Source: Paragordius varius (taxonomy: Eukaryota > Nematomorpha). From it: a stretch of 64,000 nucleotides of DNA. Below, piece after piece: positions 50,401 to 61,440 of this stretch; the first letter of the stretch is position 1; every line of letters starts with the position of its first letter. The DNA lies in NCBI GenBank assembly GCA_964247055.1, contig OZ176055.1, positions 4,092,001 to 4,156,000 on the forward strand, given 5' to 3'. The notes under the pieces were generated by a model. The model did not search any database. It saw nothing but the letters and a program-made list of their open reading frames with translations, and was not told where the DNA came from. The position numbers and the translations under genes were made by a program.

Positions 50401-53154
50401 ACCCTTTATCGGAGAAACAATAACAACAGAAATAGGGGTAATAATAATAACAATAACCAAAATTTAAATCAAAAAAATGAATTAACCAAATATTTCCCCT
50501 ATATGGCTTCTCAATATACCATTCGATTGGCTTTTTATTCCCCATCTCTTGATGGAAATACAAACTCCAACAATCGAAGAAATATGTATAAGCGAATGGT
50601 TAAACAGGTAAACCCAAAAATAATTGTGAAATCTTAAAAATTTGCAATTCTATTATTAATAAATATTGTTTTCGTTTTTCTGAATATTTTAGTTGAATGT
50701 TCTGTTTGACCGTTACAATCGCACAGGATTTTTCATACAAGCTCATATAGTTGCCCTTTTTAACTATACAGTGAGTTTTCTGAATACTAAAATTTGATTT
50801 ATAAGAATATACCATTTGCACTTCTATTTGGTCCTTTAACATTTCAAGCTCATTGTTAAAAATACTGTTTGAGTAAAAAAATATATCTAAACAAAAATTT
50901 TTAACCGAAAAATTGATTAATAAATTCATCAACAAATTATAAACAAGATTTAATTATTTAAAGACCACTTGTAGTGCAAATAATATACATTCGCCATTTT
51001 ATTTTTTCATTTATGATTGGATGTTATATTCTTTGCCAATTTATGTTGCCTAATTTATAAAAATTAAAATATAGGCTCCTGTTCAAACAAATTTTCAACA
51101 ATTGTTTCGACAATTCGCAAGCGATCAGCGTCAAAACCGCATGAATTTTGATTATGATATTGGCATTTTAGAAATAAAGTAATAATTTATGGTTTATGAA
51201 AAACATTTATTTTAATTATAGGTAAATATAGTCTTCAATAAATTAACTTTTAAAAAAATATTACATTCATTTAAACTGAATTAAAATTTTGTTTTAAATA
51301 TTGCAAATTTTATTATATATATTTACAAATATATGATATAACTACACTAATTTTTATACATGTTTTTTAGTAATTCAACAAACATCCCATCTCAAAGTAT
51401 GTTAGATTCGATTACACAATATATTTGTCTATAAATTAGATTAAAATTAATATATTTTATTTAGATAATTTGGCATATGGTCAAATTTGTGATGCCCAGA
51501 ACAGCGCTATTATACTCCCTACCATTAGTAATGTAAAACAAGCTTCCCTCAGGATCTTCCGCGAAATAGCGAATCTGTAAGTCCTAATACCCTTTTCAAA
51601 AAATTAGCTTAGACGATTTAATTTCACAACATTTTTCTTAAAATTTTCAAAACCTTTCTGTATGGGTTTTAGTTTCGCAAGAAAAAACGTATTTACTACT
51701 TTTATACCGCACATAAATATAGATTTTTAAAGTTTTTTATTATTTATAAAAAATTAGTATTTTTAAGGACTCATAACTTTAAACACTCGTCTGCTTAGGG
51801 CTGACAGTGAGGTTGGATTGGGTAATTACGTAGTTTGAACCTCTCACACGCACTGAAATTTAGTCAGGCGCCCTAACCTTGGTACCATCGCGTTCATTTG
51901 CTTTATAAAAATATTCAAATCATTTCTTTGATAATAAATATGTTTTTTACTAAAAAAATTAAACTTTATGGCGTTTTTGATTTTTAGATTAAAAATCGAA
52001 ATCATGCAGATAAGTAAAAGCAGAAATAATTTTTGTTTAAAAAAAGACCGGCATACTTTTTTAAACTTTATTTTTTAAGTATAACATTGTTTTAAATAGC
52101 AAAGTGTGAATTAGAGATATAAATAGGTAACACAAGCAATTCTATATTTTACACTTGATATTAAATAATTTACAAGGTTTAAAAAAGTATGGTTGTGGGA
52201 AAAAATATTTGTCTTTATGTTTTTGCGTTTTGTCTGTATAATATCAATAGAGTCGGAGTTCGTGTCAGCAACACAGGCGGTAATGATGACAACGATTACG
52301 ACTATGATAATTATGACGATGGGAATGATTACAATGATAATCTAAATAATTATGATGATGATTACAATAATTACGACACTTTTAACATTCAATCTGCATC
52401 AGCTAGTAGAACTAGATTACCCTATCAAAGGCCGCCTAACGATACACCTAGTATTATCAATAACATATCCATTTTAATTTGCTATTTGAGAGATCAATAT
52501 ATTAAATTTTATTCATAAATAAATATACAGTTTAAGGTTTCATTTTTTTCTTTTATATTAAAAGGATAAGAAACTTAAATTGTATCACTCATGAAGGCTT
52601 TAAAACTAGCATGCCCAGTGCTAACAGTGATGATAGAATAATTGGATAGTTTTGGGATTCGAACTCTGGAACTCCACATAGAAACAGTGAAAGAGTCCGG
52701 CACCCCACCTACTATACCATCACGCCTTATAAATTTTACATTATATCCTTATATTTTAGCGAGGGAGCCAATCTACGACACTATAGGTCAACCCTTGGAA
52801 GAAGAATTGAGAGACGACAACACTGATTCATCAACCGTTTTATTATCGAGTACTATACCCAACCCAAGGAATGTGTATGCTGAATTCTTCCCCGGTTCCC
52901 TGACGGTTAAAACGAAAAGGGAAACCAATTCAAATCTTCGTAGACGTCCTAACACATCTGTTTTAAAAGTTAGGTCACGCGCCAATCGTAATAATCAAAA
53001 CAACAATAACCGAAATCGCAATAGAAATAGAAACAATAATAATAATAATCAGGGAAAGGGTTGTAACAATTCAGGCATACGTTTATCGAGTGGAGAAAAA
53101 AGAATGCTAGCGAAACTTAGGTCACAAACATATTAATCGTTGTTTAAAGTGTTT

Positions 53155-53192
<38 letters not shown>

Positions 53193-56100
53193 CATTAATG
53201 TTGGTAGATTAACATTATTGTTGGTCAATTGGTAATACAGTAGCATTTGAAATAAAACAAATATTCTTCATTAAATAAAATTCAATGCTGTAAGATAGGA
53301 AAAATTGTAATTTCAATCACTTTTTGTTTTACCCATACGTTGTATCAATTTGCCAAAAATAATGTGAATTGACCAACATTAATATTCATACTTATTTGAA
53401 TATTTTGAAATGATGGTTAGATCCCGACTGGGTTGGTGCCTCTTGTATGGTAATGAACATTGGTTGAACAATGAAAACGCAACAAAATACAATCCCTATG
53501 ATGAATTATGCATAATGAAATATGGAAGAGGTGCCCGTAGTGTAATTTCGGTAAATTTTACATATTATTATATTTATTTTTCTAAATATTCAGCGTTTTT
53601 ATATCAAATATTTTGAGATCAAATATTTATTAATAACTTTTATCCTATTTAAGCAATCCACATGTAAACAATTCGTATGCCGTTTAAAAAATGGGAAGAG
53701 AGGGAGCATTCAATTAAGAATGGATTATACACCTTGTAAGGGAAATAATGCTGGTACCCTTGAGGAAAACGCTAGCACTAATAATAATAATCTGGTAATT
53801 TATTATTAATTGAAATTTTATGGGTAACTTTTTGCATTATTGGTATTTTTTAAATATTGTTAATTTGAAATAAAACGATCCATGCTGGAGGTAGTTGCAA
53901 GAAACAATAGTGCTTAAGCTAGCAGAAAGTAGTTTCGAAAATGTATTTTATTTAATTTCATTTTATGCAAGGTATCAGATATCGAATATGCTCACTTTTT
54001 TGTATGGATAATTTGATAAGTTGGCCTATTTGTAGCTTTTTGAAAAAATCTTTTTTACTAAACCTCCTTTGTGCCATACCATTTATGGCATGAATGAAAA
54101 GGAAATCTATAATCCTTTAAATTTAGCCATCTAAAGCTGACGAGGGAATAGTAGCTCGAGTATTGATAAATAACTTTTTTAATGATGCATAAACACCTAT
54201 TTAAAAGCATCTTTTGATCATTATCTCATATTTCAAATATAGAAGATTTTATCAGAACGGTTGAGCTAGTATTACTTAAAAACAATAAATAATATTCATT
54301 TATAAAGCTAATTTTGCAAGCCCTGGAATCTACCTGATTATATTGCAATTAAGCTTTAAAACCTGCAAAAATTACTAACAAAAGGCATTCCGATTTTGCC
54401 ATTATGCCATATATATCTTTTAACGAAGTCATAAACGAAAAAAAATGTTTTAAAAGTGAAAATAAATTAAACATACACAAACTACAAATAACTGTTTTAA
54501 GTCCAATTATTATACGAGTTAAGTAATTTTCATAAATTATTGACAGAAAGTATGCCTTAATCAACGCTGTGTAACCGTTGGTACCAATGATGATAACAAT
54601 GGTGGTGGAGGAAATAACAATAATACTCAATGGACAACTTGTCGAGGATATTGTCCTTATCCCTTTCAATCTCGATCTTGCAAGTTTGTCTTTTTTTCTA
54701 ATTCTTAATTGCTATTCCAAATTAAAAATTTATATCTTAGAAGTACTCATTAGGTTACAATTAGGTGATCATTTTAGCAGGAGCTTCAATTTTAAAGATT
54801 TGTTCTCGAATTTATGGGCTAAAGGGATTGCAAATAGAGCATTTATAATTTGTCTCCTATTTTCAACATAAAATAATTTAAAGGCACAAGCATTTGTAAC
54901 GCTTACTTTTTTAAACCTATAACATTTTCGAGGATTCATTTTTTATGTTTTATGGATTTTTTCATAAATTTAGCGATGATGGAGGTGACAATTATGACAA
55001 CTATGATACCGGCGATGATTACGATTATGATTATAATAATGGAAACAACAATGACAATAACGCACAATGTGTAAATGGGCGCACATTCAGGATTTGCTCG
55101 AATACGGTAATCAATACATTTACATCATTATTTTATTTGCCATAGGTAGTTTTTTCAATAAATGGTAAAGACTTACATTGTATAAGGACTCGGAACCTTA
55201 AGTCGCCTGACCAGGGCTCACAGAGATAAAAAATATTTCACCAATTAAAAATAGTAAAATCACAATACTTCTTTTTTACTCATTCATATAATTGACTTAA
55301 AAATGTAACCCCTTTTTGTGGATTTGAAACTAGTAATATAATTTTACTATTTTTATAAAATTCTATTATGTTAAACTTGTTAAAATAATAAATGAAATTC
55401 ATGTTGGTTTGAATATAAAGAACCGCTTTTAAAGTAATCATTTGAAATTAAAAAACATATGACAATTTATGATTTGAAGATTATATATAGTTGTGGTTTA
55501 AAAATAACTCTTGAGTATAATTAAGTGTATTAAATTTAAATTTATTGACAGTATAAAAATAAAATAGAAGGCATGATGGTATAGTAGGTAAGGCACCAAA
55601 TTTTTAATGGGTACCAAACTAAAAACCGTGAAACTAAACAATTTTTTTATCTCTGTGAGCCCTGGGCAGAGGCGACTGTTTAAGTTTTCCCGAGTCCTGA
55701 TACAATAAAAGTCTTTACCCTTTAATGAAAAAGGGAAAAAGAGATCCTAAACTATACAGACACTATAAAAAGAAATTGATTATATTTGGTATTTTATGCT
55801 TACATTTTTGGTGGATATAACTACTGACTGCAATTATAAGTCAGTCAATATCATTATTTGAGTAATCGAATTCACCATTAATGCAGACATTTTTCCAGTT
55901 AAAAATATATATATAACTATACTATAAATATGTTTTATAATCTAGAATAGTAATTGTCAAACACAAAATGTAATGCGACAAGCCAATCAACGATTGTGCC
56001 GTGCCCAATATCTAAACTCTCAATTTGTTAACGGTATAAAACTAATATATATTATCTTATGATAAGTAAATTTTTTAAAAAAAATTTTAATATTCTCTCA

Positions 56101-56460
56101 CCCATATTGCTCAGTTTATTACCCCAATAATCCTTGTAAATTGAGATGTAATGTAAATGGTCAAATAAATTTGCTCCAACGCAATGTCCAAGATGGAACT
56201 TATTTCCGCTCAAATAATTCAAACAATAACAATGATTATAATAATGACTATTACGACAATTATGATTATGATAACGACGGTTCAGCTCAAACTTACATAT
56301 GTGTTAGGGGCCAAGTTTTTGTAATTTTTTTAATAATATCTTAAGAATTCTGAAACATATGTTTTATAGTTTTACAAAATCACTAAATGTTGTACATAGT
56401 AAATAGCATTTTGACTAATGGAAAAGCGAAAAATATTATTAAGAAAATAATATTACCTTT

Positions 56461-56506
<46 letters not shown>

Positions 56507-57034
56507 TATCTGGCAATAATTAATGAAAACTAGCAATGTATGCCAGAGGCGTAGCTAGCAATTCTGGCACCCGGTGCATGAATCCTATGATGGCGCCTTT
56601 CTCTCCCTCCATTCAATCCCTTGTATTTTAAAAAATAATCAAATTCAAACCGTACTCATAAATGGGTGATTATTTTTTAAAATAAAATTAAAATTTTTTT
56701 AATATCCCTGGCGCCCCTTCAACTATGGCGCAAAACATCCGTCGCCCTTCCCCCCTTAGCTACGCCTCTGATGTATTCTTACTCATACTGTATGTTTCCA
56801 TTTTGTCACAAATTTTACAGGAGTAATATGGTTAGTTTAAATTAACATGCATTATGAAATTTTTTTGCATTTTAGAGCGTTCAAGGTTCTCAAATGATTC
56901 CTGGAAACAACAATAATAATGGGGGCAATGGTGGAGGAGATTACTATCCCGATAATTATGATAATAATTATAATGATTATAATCTTTATAGGAGTGATTT
57001 GAACACTATAGAAAACTTGGCTGTCACGTTTTAA
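47498..57034 (+). CDS. Secreted ADAMTS-like protein with degenerate metalloprotease domain
   Basis: Fifteen exons: 47498-47546, 50354-50607, 50693-50770, 51075-51178, 51371-51396, 51465-51576, 52251-52450, 52760-53120, 53421-53550, 53654-53794, 54547-54683, 54974-55106, 55946-56033, 56115-56320, 56876-57034; 725 aa, all phases agree. Signal peptide MLNLKFFTIFLFILIGL. No propeptide is recognisable. A reduced reprolysin domain (FDYDIGILEI, AYGQICDAQ) ends FREIANLVGV where active ADAMTS has AHELGHxxGM, so the zinc histidines are gone. Then come a disintegrin/cysteine-rich region (SRLGWCLLYG, YDELCIMKYG, CKQFVCRL, KVCLNQRCV), a TSP1 repeat (WTTCRGYC to ICSNTNSNC) and the cysteine-rich block (NPCKLRCNVNG, DGTYF, YICVRGQVF). 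There is no spacer domain or further TSP1. Asp/Asn/Tyr/Gly-rich inserts interrupt loops. It is an ADAMTS relative by order and spacing, but the exact subfamily is unclear. Confidence 0.75.
47700..47967. mobile_element. hAT-type MITE with CAGGGGTG ends
   Basis: Left end CAGGGGTGTCCAACACG, right end (reverse complement) CAGGGGTGCCCAGCACA. TTTAGAT directly flanks both ends, seven bases of what is normally an 8-bp hAT duplication. 268 bp, non-coding; the frame running through its right end is chance. In intron 1 of the ADAMTS-like gene. Confidence 0.75.
48155..49497 (+). mobile_element. hAT DNA transposon remnant with perfect 8-bp target duplication
   Basis: Ends TAGGGGTGGCCAAA and (reverse complement) CAGGGGTGGCTATCC. 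ATATATAC flanks both sides exactly (48147-48154 and 49498-49505). Inside, the plus-strand peptide MNVIKTKQRSRLTDKYFESC with CLRIAL resembles the C-terminal dimerisation region of hAT transposases of the GTF2IRD2/ZBED-related type (K-x-R-S-R-L-T-D-E-x-L). The transposase is truncated and interrupted, and 1.34 kb is shorter than an autonomous copy. In intron 1 of the ADAMTS-like gene. Confidence 0.85.
51770..51895 (-). repeat. tRNA-derived SINE copy
   Basis: On the minus strand a box A-like TGGTACCAAGGTTAGGGCG and box B-like GAGAGGTTCAAACTA are about 45 bp apart, followed by a body (CAGCCCTAAGCAGACG, ATGAGTCCTTAAAA) shared with the copies at 52555 and 55570. In an intron of the ADAMTS-like gene. 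Not a functional tRNA: no cloverleaf can be drawn. Confidence 0.7.
52555..52735 (-). repeat. tRNA-derived SINE copy
   Basis: Minus strand: GTGATGGTATAGTAGGTGGG (box A) and CAGAGTTCGAATCCC (box B), then the family body (CACTGTTAGCACTGGGCATG, GATACAATTTAAG). It lies directly upstream of ADAMTS-like exon 8. Confidence 0.75.
53190..53395. repeat. Interspersed ~200-bp repeat, family E copy 3
   Basis: Ends are inverted: TATTCACATTAATGTTGGT against ACCAACATTAATATTCATA. It shares the inner GCTGTAAGATAGGAAAAATTG with the other copies. Preceded by a (TA)n run at 53159-53190. Confidence 0.65.
55155..55265 (-). repeat. SINE 3' body fragment
   Basis: On the minus strand it has the SINE body only (CTCTGTGAGCCCTGG, CGAGTCCTTATACAATG, GTAAGTCTTTACCATTTA). 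It is inverted relative to the fuller copy at 55570-55740, which creates a hairpin-forming pair in this intron. Confidence 0.65.
55570..55740 (+). repeat. tRNA-derived SINE copy
   Basis: GGCATGATGGTATAGTAGGT (box A) followed by a decayed box B region and the body CTGTGAGCCCTGGGCAG, CCCGAGTCCTGATACAA, AGTCTTTACCCTTTAATG. In an intron of the ADAMTS-like gene. Confidence 0.7.
56461..56507. repeat. (TA)n microsatellite
   Basis: About 22 uninterrupted TA units in the last intron of the ADAMTS-like gene. Shorter runs lie at 271, 23089 and 53159. Confidence 0.9.
56544..56770. mobile_element. hAT-like MITE with CAGAGGCGTAGCTA ends
   Basis: CAGAGGCGTAGCTAGCAATT on the left and TTAGCTACGCCTCTG on the right are inverted, and further inverted GGCGCC-type blocks lie inside. 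Flanks ATGTATGC and ATGTATTC are an 8-bp duplication with one change. GC content is clearly above the surroundings. 227 bp, non-coding. Confidence 0.8.
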
Positions 57035-57564
57035 AAATTTAATTTTACAGTAGAAATTGAATATTGTGCAAACAAGATGTAAAAATTAAAAGACAAATAC
57101 TTTCATAAACCTTGTTTTCTTCAAATGCTATAAAATTACAAATTTGAAATATATAATTGACAATTTTACCAATTTCCATCGCGTTATAGTTTAAACAGGT
57201 TGTCTTATTATTAAAAAATATTTGAAATTTTTACATCTGTATATTTCAATTTTTTCTGTGATTTAAAAAATATACACCTTGTCAATAATCATTTTAAATG
57301 TAGTATATATATAGTTAAGGGAAATTATATTTTTTAATTGTACACATATTACAAAATAAATATATCTTAGAGATATTTATTGAATGCTTGCTATCTATAC
57401 AAAGTTACATCACAGAACGAATACAATAAATAGATAAATTTGAAGTAAAAAAGTTTGAATCACATTTGCAAATTTATAGTGAAGTTAATTGTAATAATGG
57501 ATAACGGATACAATATTGTTAACAGAATTACGATATGTAATAATTATTATTGCTTTTTTTGGGT
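57035..57564. other. Convergent 3' spacer
   Basis: 530 bp between the stops of the ADAMTS-like gene (+) and the charged-repeat gene (-). AATAAA for the former is at 57355. Nothing else is recognised. Confidence 0.5.
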
Positions 57565-60275
57565 TTAGGTGCAAATGGCTTTTGTCATTGTAGCATCCTT
57601 TTCTTTGCTAAAAATATAAAAATAAAATAAAATTTTAATATTTATAATATACAAAAATATATTTTTATAGTTTTAATTAAGGGATAAATATATATGATTA
57701 CTTATTATCACCAGAAAAATATTCTTTACAAAATTTCAAATCAGCTTGAATCTTGTCTCTTAGGTAGGTAAGAGGGGAATTGTTTTTCATCGCCATCTAA
57801 ATTTTTATACAAGTTATAATTAAATTTGCTAGCATATAAATTTTAAGAATATACAGTAAAGATTAGGATTATACAGACAAAGACAACCACACTTATACCT
57901 TATTTTTCCAACTATACTATTTAATTACAATTTTATATTTTATAAATAAAGGTAACAATTTACACCTTTATGCAACCCAAAACGGTGTAATATATGAAAA
58001 AATCCAGTTTTAATATGATTGTCTTTTAAATAACATTTTATTTTTAGTTTTTATGATATGTCGGTATAATATACAAATTTTTGAATTATATATACCTCAT
58101 TATCCTGCTTGTCGGAATTAATTAGACCCATGATTGGTAACAAATATGCCAGTGCCAATGCATTGAAAATGAGTGTGAGGACATAACTTTTACCGTTATC
58201 ACCATTGAATTTTTTGTCAAGATTCATTTGACTTTCTCCTCTAATTGAACGACTTGAAGAGAAGCCATTTATAGCATAATTAATTAATTCAGTATTTTCC
58301 CGTCGGCGATCCTCTTCTTGTCTCCTGCGTTGTTCCTCTTCTCGTCTCCGTTCATCGTTCCTTCTCTCATCTCGACGTGGGTCAGACAATCTAACGATTT
58401 CGGAATCGGTTTTTTCCTAGTATCAATTGTCGGAAAGTTATTTATTTATATATCAGCAATGGTAAAACCGTATTTTAACATTTGCTATTTTATTTGAATC
58501 ATAAAAGTATATTTTTATATTTAAAGAATTTTAAAACTAAGTCACTATAGTATATACACATTGTATAGGGTTATCGGTAAAGTTAAAGGTAAAAATCAAA
58601 ACCATGCCATAAAGCTCAAAACCAAATTTTTGGTAAATAATTTTTACGGGTTCTGAACCAAAATGTATAGCCTTAACCTTAATCAGCCATAAAAGATTGA
58701 TGTTTGACCGTAGCCAAGAACCACGCGACAATAACCTTTGCTCGAATTTATAAATTTTCGTTTAATTAAGATATTTTTTGGGGTAAAATAATATTAAAAT
58801 ATTTTTATTAGATATTATTGTTCTACAATAACTAATAATCTTATTGAGCATTTCAGGGGAATAAATTAATTTTATCTTGATTATAGGATTAATAAATTTC
58901 TTTTTATATTTACCAATATGAATTCCCTGTCCATATCTTGGGCACGTCTTCGCTCATTTTGTCGCCTTTCCTCAGATGTTCGTCTTTCGTTGGCACGTCC
59001 ATCCCGTCTTTGGCTATCATCTCGTCTTTCATTTTTTCGACCCGCAGGACTTTGGTTCAGGACAGGTTCATCTTCTTTCAAATTATCGCTTTCTCGTCTA
59101 CGATCATGTTCTTGGCGACGTTGTTCCTCCTCCCTTCTTCGTTGATCATCCTGACGTCTGTTTGCATTGTAAAAATAATTATCACGTAAAAATGGTTATA
59201 TATACAGTCACACTTTATTGTTGGTTAATCAGCAATCCAGTAGCGCATGATATAAAATATTTTTTGTCCATAATTTAAAAAACAAAGTTAATGTTGTAAG
59301 ATAGGGAAAAATTGTTTTCGCCCATTTGTTGTTGTTTATCCATTCGCTACATTATTGCTAATTGGCCAAAAATAATGTGAAAGTGGCTTACAATAAAGTG
59401 GGTGTTGTATATCAGGTGTCAAAAAAAGGTATTTAAAAACTAACCTTCGTTCCTCAGATTGTCTTGTATCTCGTCGAGGATCTGAAGCTCGAACAAATGT
59501 GTCAACTGAATCCCCAATGTTTTCGGAACCAGTATCAACTTCTGTATTTTCACGGCGTCGGTCTTCTTCCCTTCGTCTTTGCTCCTCTTCCCGACGGCGT
59601 TCATCATTTCTTCGCTCATCTGTTCTACGTTCGTCTCTCCGAGGATCAGAAAATTCTAAAATAATTAATGATAATTATTTATGATTGCAGGACTCCAGGT
59701 TTGTCTGAACCAATATTAAAGTTTATAGACCAGAAAAAACGATAAAAAGTTAATTACATCCTTTTTTGCGAAAAAAATTGTATGTAACTATATTCACTAC
59801 CGTGAATAAAAGTGTCATCAATATTTCTGAATTCCAGCTCTTCAGAGTTGTCTCTTGCCCGTCGGCGGCGCTGAATACGAGTTGATCGTCTTTGCTCTCC
59901 TTCACGTCTTTCTGTCGTCCGCCTTCTCACCGGGGCCAAAGTTTCTGGTTCTATGTCTAATCGTGACATTCGTGTTTCTAGACTTTCGCTGGAAAATCCT
60001 TCAAGGGCTTCATTGAGGTTTGCAGTTATGCGTCTTTGGTCTCGAACCCGATTGTTTGATCCATCTTCTCGTCGTTCAAACGGTAGGCGAGATATGCCAA
60101 TAGAATCAGAATCTCTTGTATCCTTTTGTGCATAAGGCAATTCTCTCTGTTCATCTAAAACTTGAGAATCACCCAAATAGTCGGCATTGACCCCATTGTG
60201 GTTATTAACAATGAGATAACCAAATGTTCCAAGCACCATTAATGTTAAAGTCGTTAGTAAATTTAACCGTCGCAT
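57565..60275 (-). CDS. Arg/Glu/Asp-repeat membrane or secreted protein, unknown family
   Basis: Six exons on the minus strand: 60275-59801, 59655-59445, 59157-58914, 58416-58096, 57796-57702, 57607-57565; 462 aa, all phases agree. The N-terminus MRRLNLLTTLTLMVLGTFGYLIV is a signal peptide or signal anchor. Exons 2, 3 and 4 each carry a copy of a charged unit (SDPRRDERRNDERRREEEQ, then RR-EEDRRRENTE), which reads as a single alpha-helix of alternating Arg and Glu/Asp. NEALEGFSSES in exon 1 resembles NYAINGFSSSR in exon 4, so exon duplication built the gene. A second hydrophobic segment (YVLTLIFNALALAYLLPIMG) lies near residues 388-408, followed by a short tail ending MTKAICT. There are almost no cysteines. 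No family is recognised. The last two small exons are the least certain. Confidence 0.65.
59205..59410. repeat. Interspersed ~200-bp repeat, family E copy 4
   Basis: TTATTGTTGGTTAATCAGCAATCC at the left (first part) and GCTAATTGGCCAAAAATAAT at the right, with the inner GTTGTAAGATAGGGAAAAA shared with copies at 6660, 13225 and 53190. In intron 2 of the charged-repeat gene. Confidence 0.65.
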
Positions 60276-61440
60276 TATGCTAAATTGATGTGAAGAGATA
60301 ATAAAATTAGGGAATCAGAAATCCTTGGTGAAAAAAATATAAATGATTGACTTTATTAGGATTTCGCATATATATAGTTTAAATTGTTGGATATGTTCCA
60401 AAAGATGCTATCTTTTTCGGAAAACAGAGATCATACATCTAAATTCCGATATCCGATAGATTAATTATTTTTAGTTATTTTCCCTTTTTTGTTATTGCAT
60501 CATTTGTTTCAATGACTCATCTGTTTTGCTTCGATGCGTTTGTAACCAATAGACTTTTTAATCTATATTGTCAACTAATAGAGTTTAATCAAAAATCGCT
60601 AGTTAAATTGAATGCCCTTGAAATCTTTTGTAATTGCTTTCAGATTTATTTTGTTTTATTACCTCAAATATTTTTGGTGTATATTTAGATCGTTATCTTT
60701 CCAAATAATGAGATATCAATATAATGCTTTTTTTTCCCAGGACTTAATTAACGCTTTACCATATTAAACTTTGTAATTAAATGCAACATTTATTTTTTTA
60801 AAGGATTAATAATAAATAAACGACAAAACTTAATTAAGTCATTACTTTTTGAGATTTCCAATTAAGATAAGAAAAAAATAATTTTTTGGTTATTTCACAA
60901 ATTTGGATACGTGAGATAAAATAATTGGATATGATGATCAAATTGGTTAAATTATATACAATAAACCTTTTACGACTTAAAATTATTAAAGTACAATCAC
61001 CTGGTAAAGAGGATTAAAAAACTAATTAAACAACTATTATGCTTTAATCATGATTATAATAACAGATTTTAAAAATTGGGTCTCCTGTATATGCCAGAAA
61101 TTTAAGTTAAGGGTTTTAGCTACAATTATATTATGTATTTATCTTATGGCCGGCATCGATATACGTCACTTGTTTTCCCAAATAAATCAGTAAAACCTAT
61201 TTTAAATAATAATAAACTTAAAATAGGTCGTCCTAAATATAACATATGGTGTTAATAATTACATTTTAAACCCTACTGGTTCCGCCTGACTTAAATATTT
61301 TATAGAATATCTGACTCCGAAAACTCGAATAGGTGTCAATAATTTGCAAAAATATTAGGATATGTTTTAATTGATGTAGATACTCTTGATATTAAAAAAT
61401 TACAATTTTAAACTAATTATAGCCCATTTTATAAACTAAA

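Noticed and set aside
52189-52250. A signal-peptide-like start (MVVGKNICLYVFAFCLY) before the Asp-rich exon.
   Set aside because: It is part of a repeat also seen at 34445; the exon begins after the AG at 52250 in the phase set by exon 6.
54578-54871. A 97-codon frame overlapping ADAMTS-like exon 11.
   Set aside because: It is in a different frame from the cysteine-bearing reading and runs into intron sequence.
55570-55640. A possible tRNA gene.
   Set aside because: There are box A/B-like sequences but no acceptor stem or cloverleaf; it is a SINE copy.
58881-59278. Several plus-strand Arg/Ser/Leu-rich frames.
   Set aside because: They are antisense shadows of the Arg/Glu repeats of the minus-strand gene.
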